Positions 40,601 to 47,140 of a stretch of DNA of 64,000 bases are shown here, one piece after another. A program made the position numbers and the translations under genes. Source of the DNA: Hyposmocoma kahamanoa (taxonomy: Eukaryota > Arthropoda > Insecta > Lepidoptera > Cosmopterigidae); assembly GCF_003589595.1 (NCBI RefSeq), contig NW_020653200.1:3432507-3496506 (forward strand). The letters run 5' to 3'. A model generated the notes under the pieces. The model was not told the DNA's origin, did not search any database, and worked only from the letters and a program-made list of their open reading frames with translations. Numbering within the stretch: position 1 is the first letter of the stretch; the number at the start of each line of letters is the position of its first letter.

Positions 40601-43600
40601 TCAATATACCGAACGCTGTTCAGGTAATTAGCGACATGCGGCAAAGGCGTTATATCGTATTCAGAACTCTGGTACCGTTCAAGGGCTTTTAACACCACGG
40701 CCATCTTAGCTGTCCGATGTGGTGAACCCACTGGGTGAGCTATGTCTATGTATACCAGATCTGTCAAGAAAATGCCTGAAAAAAGTGAAAAAAATATTAC
40801 AAATCACAAGTTAATGCTAGGTACAAGATTTTCATAAAATAGCAATTATCATAGGATACATCCACTATCAATAAAGAGAGGCAATTCCCTGTATATTAAT
40901 AAATTCGTAAAGCACATTTTAATACTTAATCACAAAATGAATGATTACGTCATATATGATTAAGTCTTACTAAGAGCTAGGCTAACTATCGCTAACCATC
41001 TCTGTTTAGCTTCCTAACATTGATTTTCTGATACGACACTACATTAACATTTTCCCTTATCTGATTTAAATAGCTTCGTTTCGATCGTTGTGTACTTCGC
41101 TTTCCTTTTCCCCTTCTATAAGCTGTTTCGCTTTTCTTTTCCCCTCCTATATAATCTTATTATATGTATATATAACAATAGAGATACGCTTGGCCACAAT
41201 CTCACCTGATGTTAAGCGACGATGTGACCGACTATTGAATAGCTCAAAATTGTACTTTTCGGGAAACACAGATGCCGTATTATATATTATAGTATTCTTG
41301 TGCCGTATTCCATTCCTTTGCCGTACGCGTCAGAAAGGAGGACGCAAAGCAAAGCACTTAGTGAGAATGGGTGGTGTAAGGAGTGTTCCGGACCTTCGAG
41401 TCGACTGAAGGAGGGATGGTGAGGGAGGAACTAAATTGAAAAGTACGCGTAAAGCCTTTTACGTACTTATTCTAACAATGCTGCCGTCCTTAGTTAAGTG
41501 TGACATTTAAAAAAAATGAGTTACATATAGGTACTGCCGTGATCAGGAAAAAAGGCGCATCTGCCACTATTTTTACTTTTCTCCTATGTGGATTAGGTAT
41601 GGAGTTACCGTAAGAGAAAAGGGCGTAAGTACCCATACTTTTATGATCGAACCAAGATAAATGGACGCATTTACAAAACAACTTTGTTAAAAGTAATTGA
41701 AGAGGCGCAATTGCGTATATACGTCACTAATTTTAACACCGTTCAATCGGTTAAGTAAACGAAAATACATTCTAATACTATAATTCTAAATTCGTAGTTG
41801 AAGAGACGTAAGTAATCACTTTTGACTTAGCACACGCTTGGTATTACTATGGTGACATGGACGTATCTGCCATTGTGACTAAATAGAAAGGGCGCTAGTG
41901 ACCACATGCGCCTTTTAAATCAAGTATTTCTGCTAGTTTCTAGGGCGCATGTGGTATTAGCGTCTATTTTTGCATTAGGTTAGATAATTTTCACGTTGCA
42001 AGGACGCACGTACACACAAGCGCCCTTTCTTCTTAGCACTTTAGGAGAAACCGGGGTGTGGGATGGAGGAACGCAATGATATTCGGTCACTTGCGCCCTG
42101 CGCGCGAGTAGCTAATGCGCAATTTACGTAAAGTAAGTGCTAGTTTTGTATTTTGTACAATTTATGTGTTTACATTTTTGAAATGTCTGTTTCTAAACAG
42201 TGTTTAATTCATGTCATAAAATAAACAACACGACAATTTGAAATCATATATTGTATAAGTATTTTGTTCTAGTTTGGGAAATATTTTCCATGTATGTAGG
42301 TACTCGTAGATATTACTAAATAGTAGTAGAAAATATTTAATTATTAACATAATAATTATAACGCACACACTCAACATAGCCCCGCACTAGGGAAACCCTG
42401 TGTCGCGGGTGCCATGGACACACACATAGACAATCACAAATTACATACAAACTCACGAGAGAAATAAATGTAGGCCATACAAATATTTCTCCCGGCCCGG
42501 AAATCGAACCTGGGACCTCTGGGTGGTAGTCCAGTATAGTAATCGTTCGGCCACTAAGGCAGTTAAAATAAGTATTTAATATCTACAGCAATATAACTAA
42601 ATGTATCGATGTGATTATATAAAGTAGTAACTAAGGTCCTTACTACCTAAATGGTTTTCTTTGGTGCAGTTCACAATAATTATTTATTTATCCTATACAA
42701 TATTTACATATATTACATAAGTAATATTGCTGCAGTCAAGAAATATGAAACGTTTTCGTGGTTTTATATTACTTGTACTGCGTCAATTATCAATGATAGC
42801 ATATCAGGAGCAGAAAATTTCGTTAACATTTAGTGTAATAATGTACGTAGCGGAGAAAGCAACATAATTCTAGGCAACGTACTATAAAAAGAACGAGAGA
42901 TAGGAACTCTACCTAGCTACTGCAGCAGCAGGACCACGTCTGACAACGTTTTCAACTCAGTTCAGTTGTTATCAATTATTTAAATACGTACAATTTTTAA
43001 TAAAATTTAATAATTTTTCTAATTTTTAGTTACTGTTTTATTTATGTTTTGTTAGGCATAGTTAAAGTCTACATGCAGAAAACTATTGAAAAATAAGATG
43101 ACAGGTTATTCTGTGCCCACACATTTAAAATAATGTAGAAACATAAAAATAAAATATTTAACATAGAGAACAACCTTTCATCTAAGTAATAAAAATCTGT
43201 AACATATCATGCTACGAAATTAAAAAGACGCATGCAACCATGTGCCCTTTCGTCTTATTATTACACTAATGATAAATATATTGCTAAGTTGAAAAGGCAT
43301 AAGTGGTTAGTTGCGCCCATCTTACCTAGTATTGAGTATTTTACGAACATTTTTTTTACTAAGATGAAAAGGAAAATATATAAATAATTAAATATTTCAT
43401 TTTTACGTCATGCATATAATATGCATGACGTAAAAATTAATTTTAAAAAAACTAAAAAATACTATTATAATAATATATATTGCGTTTGCAGCAAGTGTCT
43501 TTGTCTTTTCGTTTGGCGAAAGCAGACATTTTTAATTTTTTTTTTCTTTGAACATTATTTTCTCGGATTTGGCTTTTTGTCACAAGCGCCCTTTTAACTA

Positions 43601-46600
43601 AGAGCGGCAGAATGGTTGACCTGAGTTCAAAGTCTAGAGAGGACTTAAAAAAACTAAAAATTTGCGAATCTATTGTAAACTCACCAAGATAAGGTATGCA
43701 AGGTAGTGATATGGAGTTCAAATACTCCCTCAGCGCCATCCAGTTATCTTCCTCTCCAAACACTTGCGCGAGTTTATCAAACTGTTGCTTATGTTTGGTT
43801 GATAAGCAAGCCCATGTTTTTGTCAGTCTGTCACATTTCACAATTTTGAATTAAAATATAGTTAATAGTGTATTACTGCATCACATTGTTTAAATTCAAC
43901 AAAATAATTGTAAGGTCAGCAGACTTATGCAGATAAGTAATAAAATAAACAAACAAAGTTTGTAGATAATGTCCCTGTTGTTTTTAATGTCGGAAGATTA
44001 GGAAGAGAAAGATAAGGTTGAAAAAGTCGCCACTAGCACTTAAGTTAAAACAAATGAATTTAACTTATGTGCTTTAGTCTGCCGACCTCAGGATGGTGTT
44101 TGTTAATTAATGTAAGCTATACAATTAAAAAAGTAAACACAAAAGCGTACGTAAGTTTTTCTTGCCTCACCTATAGATACTGGCACATCTCAAAGCCGAA
44201 ATAACAGCAAAGAGAGAATGTAGATTATTAATCTCGTGAAGTTTCTTGGCCACTTTTATAAAATGTACCATAGTTTCAGCCCGTGTTTTGGGAGATTGTC
44301 CATTTAAAATTTCTTGAACAGTCCAAAAGCTAACCTAAGGAGTAAGACATATTGCATGATTTTAATATCACCACACCTTACAACAATTTCACAAATACAT
44401 AATGACACTAGTTTGGGAATTTAGTCAAACAGAGTGAATGACAAATACAATTAAAATGGTCAGTTACATTTTTCACCTTTAATGTGTACTATGATAGCAA
44501 TATTAAAATTTCAAAAGAGGAATAAAGGCGATTAAACAATTTAATAGGCATTTTCACATCAACCTATTAGGCTCATCTCACACTGGCGCAGAGTCGAAGC
44601 GTCGCGCAGAGTGGAAGCGTCGCGACGCATCATATTTTTCGCCTATAGCATATTCATCTCTATTTTCCCATTATTAAGGTACAAATTTGTGTTATGCATA
44701 TATTAGTATAATACAACATGAAAGTTTAAAAGTGTAGACTATTGATGGAAAATTTATAAAGCTTTTGGCAAAGAAAATTTTCTTACCAGTTATATCTAAT
44801 TCATGTTAGCAAAATTGTTTGAACTGCTGTTAAATATCCATACAGTGTATGTCACTAAAGTATGTATTTGTATATAAATCGATGAAACACAAGCAGGTCA
44901 TAAGTCACAACGCAATTTAAGTAATCATTCGCAATACAGAGCAAAATGTAACTATATGCAGAAAAGATTAATTAAAATATACTATGAAATTTCATTTTCC
45001 AGTGAGGGACAATCAGTACTATTAGAGTTATTCTAAAGGGTATCATTTCAAACCAAAAATATTTCATAATTTGAGAATGGTAACACCAGTTTGTTATAAT
45101 GCTATGGCTGAAAAAAATTATACTCAACCAACAGCGTGGTACAAGCTATGCTTAATAATAATCATCATCTTAACAACATCAACAACATTTAAACAAGAGA
45201 CAACTATCTAATTATTAATACATACCCTATTAAATCTCTTAGTGAATGCCACAACATTAGGAGCAACAGTCAATTTATTCAGTTTGTTCCAGCCACAGGT
45301 TGTTAATTCTTCTGGCATAATGGCTTTGAAACATGGCATGTCTAGAAGGGTTAATTGGTTGGCAATGTCTTCTGGAGGTATCCTAAGTGCAGAGCAAACC
45401 ACATCATCCCATGATTGATTGATGGAGGAAGCAGGAGGCAAACTACTGGTTTTGTATTGATAAACAGGGTCATGTTGTCTTTGGCTACCGCTCTCACCAA
45501 GACTGCAATACGACAAAAACATTTATATTTAAAAATGGCAGGTAATATTCACTTTATGGACAACATCGAGTATATAACCAGAAATATAGGCGAAATATCA
45601 TTTAATTTGTTTGAAAACTATTCTGCCATATCATTACTGTGACAACTGCACTCCGATTGGCTATCCCGAGTTCGAAACAATTGACGGGTGTCGTCAATGA
45701 GTGTCATCAACTGTTTCACTTCAAATCGAACAGTTAACTTGAGCTTTGCTATAATGGACGAAAATTGCAAAATTACATATTTAATATTTAATTACCAATG
45801 AAATTTGATTCCGTTTGTTTTGTAATTAGATGTTTTGCTGTTTTTCCCACACCACCGAATACAACAGCACGGCGTTGTTAGAGATATTATCTGTATGACA
45901 ATAAATACAGAATATTTTTTGGAATATATGGAGACTTACACACAGGTCAGTAGTTGGCCTGTCAATATTTCAATGAAAACGAGAATTGATATTTTTAAGA
46001 GCTGTATCGCTAATGTGTTACCAGGAATATATGGCCCTTATTTCGTCTCTATTTCTGGTTGTATACTTGATGATGGACAACAACAAAATTCATACCAAAT
46101 GCATATAACAGTTTTATAAAATTAAAATATCTTACGCATAGTTGTAATAACAACCACTGTCATCCTTTATATACGGTTGTTGGTTGTTCAAAGATATTCC
46201 AAGTTTCTTCTCACTCTGCTTACATGATGATTTTTCTTCCAGTGGCCAATTCTCTTCATCTTCATGCTGTAAAAATAAATAAAAATTATTTTTAACCATG
46301 CTTCGTAGAACCTAACCACTATATAGTTAACAACACATGTTGAGGCCACCATGACATAGGGAGCTCCAAAAGTTCACATAATAAGCATTAAGCAGGTAAT
46401 TTGCGCTAATCTATACTAATGAGCGTCTTTACTTGTTTAATAATCTTCTTGCAAACAAGTCAATCTGGAAGATTTCTGAAACTATAGAGAAAATTGAACA
46501 TCACGCTGGCATTTAAATTTTATTTTCCTGATATTATAATTAATGATAATCATTTAGTGAATAACCACGTAAACCTTAAAAATCTACATAATTTGACTTG

Positions 46601-47140
46601 TTTTTCATTTTTAACGCAAAGTGGTAGTATTTGTACAATTATATGAAGAACTTATCCAACCTGAACAGTAACTGCTAAATCCTTTATGGAAATAGGTTTT
46701 TAATGCATGGATCTGAATACAACTCGACAAATCAATTCAGTGAGATTAGATGAAATTACAATTGAAATTTATCAGATTTATCAGCTTTTGCTCCAAAACT
46801 CGTCAATTAGAAGACACAAAAGAGCTGATGATCTATGTAATTAAGGAGATATAGAGCAATGGCCCTAATCTCCTGGTATGCCCTATATCTTTCAACTCCC
46901 CTGATCATAGTCTGGTTGACTGATTGCTGATTATCAAAAAAAATAAAAAAATATATAAACACTGATTAAAATTACAAACAACACGTTTAACACATAGGCT
47001 CATGCAATGTCACTATTGAACACAGATCTATCAAAAATGGTTGGCGAAAATTGGCAGCTTACTAAAAATACAAAAATTAACAATCTTACCTCCACTATCC
47101 TAAGTACAGCCAGACTGTCGCTCAACAAATCACGCGGCAT
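13527..47140 (-). CDS. RALGPS: RALGPS: Ral guanine nucleotide exchange factor with PH domain (complete, 11 coding exons)
   Basis: Exons in coding order: 47140-47090, 46266-46136, 45502-45226, 44334-44171, 43827-43685, 40775-40565, 29969-29760, 19384-19247, 19144-18980, 16428-16291, 13629-13527. They join at GT-AG sites into 1731 nt, 576 residues plus stop, close to vertebrate RALGPS1/2. Domains: RasGEF about 90-326, proline-rich linker about 330-440 with PPSP and the family motif [10 protein letters not shown] about 447-560, C-terminus ANLMSFE. RalGPS proteins load GTP onto RalA/RalB-type GTPases. They lack a Ras-association domain; in family members the PH domain directs the protein to membranes and the PxxP segment can bind SH3 proteins. 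Introns of up to 10.6 kb are full of transposons. The start is the first ATG after an in-frame stop; a distal 5' exon cannot be excluded. Confidence 0.95.
13677..13933. mobile_element. MITE in RALGPS intron 10
   Basis: 257-bp GC-rich element with 15-bp perfect terminal inverted repeats TGGCGCATTTACACC and internal GTCG-rich imperfect repeats. It lies only 48 bp upstream of the last RALGPS exon in the sense of transcription. No clear target duplication. Confidence 0.7.
14027..14250 (+). mobile_element. tRNA-derived SINE
   Basis: The head has a box A-like TAGCCTAATGGTTTGAC and a box B-like GGGTTCTTCAATGC, followed by a TATATGTGTGTG-rich body and AAAACTCAACGATACCCTGG. The tail part belongs to the inverted repeat that starts at 14190, so SINE and foldback boundaries overlap. 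Confidence 0.6.
14190..16077. mobile_element. Long-TIR foldback element in RALGPS intron 10
   Basis: Arms 14190-14406 and 15853-16077 (about 220 bp) are inverted copies: AAAACTCAACGATA, TTGTAACAA-CCCAGAAAA, CGGAGTC(G/A)TGTTTTTTGTGA, TTTTAATGAAAAATGT and TTTTGTAACGGTAACC occur in both. Inside is a second inverted pair (15051-15199 and 15361-15510). The right member translates as a transposase C-terminus resembling W-P-x-R-SPD...PLDFF, the end of insect Tc1/mariner-related DDE transposases. It has stops, so only fragments remain. A nested snap-back structure of this size can extrude or form long hairpin RNA in the transcript. Confidence 0.75.
16291..16428 (-). CDS. RALGPS: RALGPS coding exon 10 (PH domain)
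   Basis: Encodes [20 protein letters not shown] and [15 protein letters not shown], the later PH strands. Donor GTAAGTG. A mariner and a SINE sit in the intron between this exon and exon 9. Confidence 0.95.
16886..17115 (+). mobile_element. tRNA-derived SINE in RALGPS intron 9
   Basis: Box A TGGTCGAGTGG (16900-16910) and box B GGTTCGATCTC (16954-16964) form an RNA polymerase III promoter. The body ends in a poly(A) run. A 7-bp duplication AATCGCC flanks it (16879-16885 and 17116-17122). Antisense to RALGPS. Confidence 0.85.
17219..18514 (+). mobile_element. Full-length mariner element
   Basis: 1296-bp element between TA duplications (17217-17218 and 18515-18516). The 34-bp terminal inverted repeats begin CGAGGGGAGGTCCAAAAGTC and differ at one position. 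It contains one uninterrupted transposase ORF. It lies in RALGPS intron 9, antisense to the host gene. Intact ends, intact target duplication and intact ORF suggest recent insertion. Confidence 0.97.
17399..18454 (+). CDS. Mariner transposase, apparently intact
   Basis: 351 residues, normal length for mariner. The N-terminal paired helix-turn-helix region (about 1-110) binds the terminal repeats and is followed by the WVPRMLTP linker (119-126). The RNase H-fold catalytic domain has TGDETW (Asp158), LLQDNAPVH (Asp252) and [13 protein letters not shown] (Asp287). Asp252 and Asp287 are separated by 34 residues, giving the D,D34D triad. It would cut and paste the surrounding element into TA sites in the nucleus. 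The start codon is the first in the frame and fits family length; no stop or frameshift is present. Whether it is transcribed cannot be told: the element lies antisense inside a host intron. Confidence 0.95.
   Translation: MEQIEFRAVIKFLTKQGKPPQTIMNEMETVYGDQCPGKTMIYNWHGLFKHGRESIEHDPRPGQPVEATTSDNVDKIEKFILEDARLKKKHLSALVGVSNTTILRILHDHLGMTKVSARWVPRMLTPPQKQQRIDASKHFLELCGAEPTPILEQIVTGDETWVHHFEPESKQESMQWHKKGTPPPKKFKVSESAGKIMATVFWDCEGILLVDYKEKGVNITGEYYARTLERLKEAVKEKRRGKWTKGVLLLQDNAPVHKSNVAMAALHKCGFQSLTHPPYSPDLAPRDYYLFPNLKKELRGKRFRDDEEVKAATLAHFESKEKKSFLDGIEKLISRSKKCIELKGNYIEKEK
18980..19144 (-). CDS. RALGPS: RALGPS coding exon 9 (start of PH domain)
   Basis: Encodes [18 protein letters not shown] and [20 protein letters not shown], the first strands of the PH domain with the basic beta1-beta2 loop expected to contact phosphoinositides. 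Confidence 0.95.
19247..19384 (-). CDS. RALGPS: RALGPS coding exon 8 (linker)
   Basis: Encodes [17 protein letters not shown] through [15 protein letters not shown] to SLPHT. The LLDD motif is also present in vertebrate RALGPS linkers. Acceptor TTGCAG, donor GTAAGA. Confidence 0.9.
19385..20520. other. RALGPS intron 7, right part
   Basis: AT-rich, no gene seen. At 19720-19935 there is a low-grade repeat-like stretch with TGACCTGTAAAGGGCCTGAA, similar to AACGTCGG...GGGCCCTTTACAGG near 28190; probably a dispersed repeat of unknown class. Confidence 0.4.
20541..20842 (-). mobile_element. tRNA-derived SINE with 20-bp target duplication
   Basis: Minus-strand head TGTAGCTCAGTTGGTAGAAC and GTTCGAGGCC (20715-20627) resemble a tRNA 5' part with boxes A and B. 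The insert is flanked by a perfect 20-bp direct repeat TAATATTGATTGTAATTAAT (20521-20540 and 20843-20862), a length typical of LINE-driven target-primed insertion. Not a functional tRNA gene: no acceptor-stem pairing. Confidence 0.75.
21641..21673. repeat. 17-bp tandem duplication
   Basis: TAGTCGCGCGCTTATAT is repeated twice directly, followed by a CpG-rich stretch (CACGCCCGCCGCGCGCCG). Confidence 0.8.
22067..22941. mobile_element. Transib-like non-autonomous transposon
   Basis: 875-bp element. The left end reads CACAATGTGTTATTTTACTT and the right end (complement) CACAGTGTGTTATCTTACCT; both continue to GCGGACATCCTCGTTTTATG, giving about 46 bp of inverted repeat with four mismatches. It is flanked by a GC-rich 5-bp duplication CGCGG (22062-22066 and 22942-22946). 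A CACAGTG-type terminus plus a 5-bp GC-rich duplication is the Transib signature, the superfamily related to RAG1. No transposase is encoded; the interior is AT-rich. Confidence 0.75.
23356..23740. repeat. Direct repeats around a CpG-rich block
   Basis: TTGCAAAACTCGT(G/A)AAACCTAG followed by TTTTAGACTAAA occurs at about 23356 and 23709, flanking about 310 bp rich in CG. This could be a target-duplication or LTR-like arrangement; no coding motif is visible. Confidence 0.5.
24795..24871 (+). pseudogene. Decayed THAP-type exon of P-like copy 2
   Basis: Same first exon as copy 1 ([11 protein letters not shown]...ITFHK), but the second zinc-binding cysteine is now Phe (GGATTT) and the splice donor has changed from GT to GG. 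Both changes destroy function, so this copy is more decayed here than copy 1. Confidence 0.65.
25761..25872. repeat. (ATTCT)n microsatellite
   Basis: About 22 pentamers, with occasional ATTCT to CTCTA and TTCTG changes. It follows CATGAAATAAACAATTCC, like the tail of a retroelement, and directly abuts the start of the 99-bp array. Confidence 0.9.
25880..26460. repeat. About 99-bp minisatellite in P-like copy 2
   Basis: CGCCATCTTG marks units at 26001, 26100, 26199, 26296 and 26394 (spacing 99, 99, 97, 98). One opposite-orientation unit (AAATCCAAGATGG) lies at about 25900, so the array flips here too, as in copy 1. Confidence 0.9.
26817..29759. other. RALGPS intron 7, left-over part
   Basis: No gene. 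A lepidopteran-style dispersed repeat lies at about 27255-27500 (GGACGAACGAGTCGTGCACC ... GCAGTACTTCCCTGG); a second copy in the same orientation lies at about 40330-40560. GGGCCCTTTACAGGTCCCGA at about 28193 belongs to another dispersed repeat. Confidence 0.5.
29760..29969 (-). CDS. RALGPS: RALGPS coding exon 7 (linker)
   Basis: Encodes [14 protein letters not shown] through HRKCRSLGS. The opening KLSLK-EP and the HRKC(R/H)SLG motif match vertebrate RALGPS at the same places. PPSP is a candidate SH3-binding PxxP; Ser-rich, probably disordered. Separated from exon 6 by 10.6 kb. Confidence 0.95.
32011..32068. repeat. Perfect 26-bp hairpin
   Basis: ATCTTGTTCTATTTCTGCGA plus ATAATC (32011-32036) is followed after 6 bases by its exact complement (32043-32068). 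A small plus-strand frame starting at ATG 32007 crosses it and ends soon after. Function unknown. Confidence 0.9.
32258..33280. mobile_element. CATTGAC-family DNA transposon containing an assembly gap
   Basis: The ends are inverted: left CATCGACCTACAAATAAATG, right (complement) CATTGACCTACCAACAAACG, both continuing with GACGTCG. Flanking 8-mers TCAGATAT (32250-32257) and TTAGATAT (33281-33288) differ by one base. The same ends bound the complete 228-bp member at 55781-56008. 8-bp duplications suggest hAT or P-type. About 400 N lie inside. Another repeat (CCGATATTTCGGAACGGTTG) is nested at about 32450-32597. Confidence 0.65.
32598..32997. other. Assembly gap of 400 N
   Basis: Exactly 400 undetermined bases, probably a fixed-size placeholder. 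ORFs that cross it are artefacts. Confidence 1.
33626..33790. repeat. GC-rich repeat, possible MITE
   Basis: TTCACGGAGCGGTTTCCATC at the left resembles the complement of 39940-39980 (CTCACGGAGCGGTATTCACC). GCCGCTG(C/T)G(G/A)TTGCGGA is repeated internally. Probably one short-element family with two members; ends not firmly set. Confidence 0.4.
34795..34935 (-). pseudogene. Gypsy/BEL-type Gag zinc-knuckle remnant
   Basis: Minus-strand translation gives [17 protein letters not shown] followed by [17 protein letters not shown], two successive CCHC-like knuckles in which one Cys is now Tyr. This is the nucleic-acid-binding end of a retrotransposon Gag. Stops follow on both sides; no other part of the element is intact. 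Confidence 0.55.
35461..35610 (+). pseudogene. Ty3/gypsy integrase C-terminal remnant
   Basis: The frame reads [20 protein letters not shown] and [14 protein letters not shown], matching the YNLRRR...xVGDxVxRKN...SD...KL block at the C-terminus of gypsy-type integrases. Only about 50 residues are left, with no catalytic core. It lies in RALGPS intron 6, opposite in strand to the Gag remnant nearby. Confidence 0.6.
35769..37243 (-). pseudogene. LINE reverse transcriptase C-terminal pieces split by about 1 kb
   Basis: An upstream piece (37243 to about 37100) reads [20 protein letters not shown] and [11 protein letters not shown] downstream piece (36050-35769) reads [20 protein letters not shown] and [31 protein letters not shown]. 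In Jockey/CR1-like LINEs these two blocks are adjacent (…F-LG…D…L-W…HI…). About 1 kb of unrelated AT-rich DNA separates them, so something inserted here. A different family from the LINE at 55-57 kb. Confidence 0.7.
36820..36880. repeat. GGT-rich simple sequence
   Basis: Short imperfect GTG/GGT tract (GATGGTGATAGTGGTGGTGG) inside the insertion that splits the LINE. Confidence 0.6.
37994..39538 (-). mobile_element. Tc1-like element, full-length
   Basis: 1545-bp element with perfect 29-bp terminal inverted repeats beginning CACACATCAAAAGTGTCTAG and a TA duplication (37992-37993 and 39539-39540). It contains a single minus-strand transposase frame broken by one stop codon. It sits in RALGPS intron 6 in the same orientation as the gene. 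Perfect ends imply recent arrival. Confidence 0.95.
38262..39287 (-). pseudogene. Tc1-like transposase with one in-frame TAG
   Basis: 341 sense codons' length, DD34E type. The N-terminal HTH part has [13 protein letters not shown], a GRSR hinge and [15 protein letters not shown]. Catalytic residues by continuous numbering: FSDESRF (Asp153), MHDNARPH (Asp243), NPIEHAWD (Glu278), with 34 residues between the last two. The only lesion is TAG at 38867-38865 (codon 141, in REHRN*EEEDW), at a place where relatives usually have Trp, so TGG to TAG is likely. Frame is kept on both sides. The downstream Met at 38843 would give a protein without DNA-binding domain. Confidence 0.93.
39920..39985. repeat. 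GC-rich repeat end related to 33626-33790
   Basis: The complement reads CTCACGGAGCGGTATTCACC and then CGCGTTTGCCGCGGGACCGC, similar to the left end of the repeat at 33.6 kb. A matching partner end was not found nearby. Confidence 0.4.
40330..40560 (+). repeat. Dispersed repeat, second copy of 27255-27500
   Basis: Shares GACGAAC(A/G)AGTCGTGCA, AATTTCACCAG(C/G)AC and TAGCAGTACTTCCCTGG in the same order with 27255-27500. A shorter relative occurs at about 52800-52870. SINE or MITE class not resolved. It ends immediately next to RALGPS exon 6. Confidence 0.65.
40565..40775 (-). CDS. RALGPS: RALGPS coding exon 6 (end of RasGEF)
   Basis: Encodes [16 protein letters not shown] through [20 protein letters not shown], the last RasGEF helices. 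Donor GTGAGT. Confidence 0.97.
41546..43600. repeat. Cluster of degenerate ~30-bp palindromic units
   Basis: In RALGPS intron 5, a motif near AAAGGGCGC(A/T)NGTG…CAC(A/T)TGCGCC(C)TTT recurs irregularly. The clearest units are at 41886 (AAAGGGCGCTAGTGACCACA then TGCGCCTTTT), 42001 (AAGGACGCACGTACACACAA then GCGCCCTTTC) and 43208 (AAAAGACGCATGCAACCATG then TGCCCTTTCG). Half or worn units are at about 41548, 41616, 41658, 41700, 41803, 41858, 41942, 43290 and 43580. Two of the last group lie within about 250 bp of exon 5. No match to a known repeat class comes to mind. Confidence 0.6.
42365..42567 (-). mobile_element. tRNA-derived SINE in RALGPS intron 5
   Basis: Minus strand: box A-like TTAGTGGCCGAACGA (42558-42543) and box B GGTTCGATTTC (42510-42500), then a body ending GGGGCTATGTTGAGTGTGTG. 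Same orientation as the host gene. Confidence 0.75.
43685..43827 (-). CDS. RALGPS: RALGPS coding exon 5 (RasGEF)
   Basis: Encodes [20 protein letters not shown] through [17 protein letters not shown], including the conserved PCIPYLG of RasGEF domains. Acceptor TGACAG, donor GTGAGT. Confidence 0.97.
44171..44334 (-). CDS. RALGPS: RALGPS coding exon 4 (RasGEF)
   Basis: Encodes [33 protein letters not shown] and [17 protein letters not shown], the core helices of the Cdc25-type exchange domain. Confidence 0.97.
45226..45502 (-). CDS. RALGPS: RALGPS coding exon 3 (start of RasGEF)
   Basis: Carries the first conserved RasGEF block: [57 protein letters not shown]. This is the most family-specific stretch for RalGPS. 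Acceptor TTGCAG, donor GTATG. Confidence 0.97.
46136..46266 (-). CDS. RALGPS: RALGPS coding exon 2
   Basis: Encodes the acidic and charged segment [20 protein letters not shown] and onward to NYA, ahead of the RasGEF domain. Acceptor TTTTTACAG, donor GTAAGA; ends in phase 2. Confidence 0.85.
47090..47140 (-). CDS. RALGPS: RALGPS coding exon 1
   Basis: Start codon at 47140-47138; encodes [17 protein letters not shown], then donor GTAAG. An in-frame stop lies just upstream of the ATG. This segment is poorly conserved, so the start is less certain than the later exons. Confidence 0.75.
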
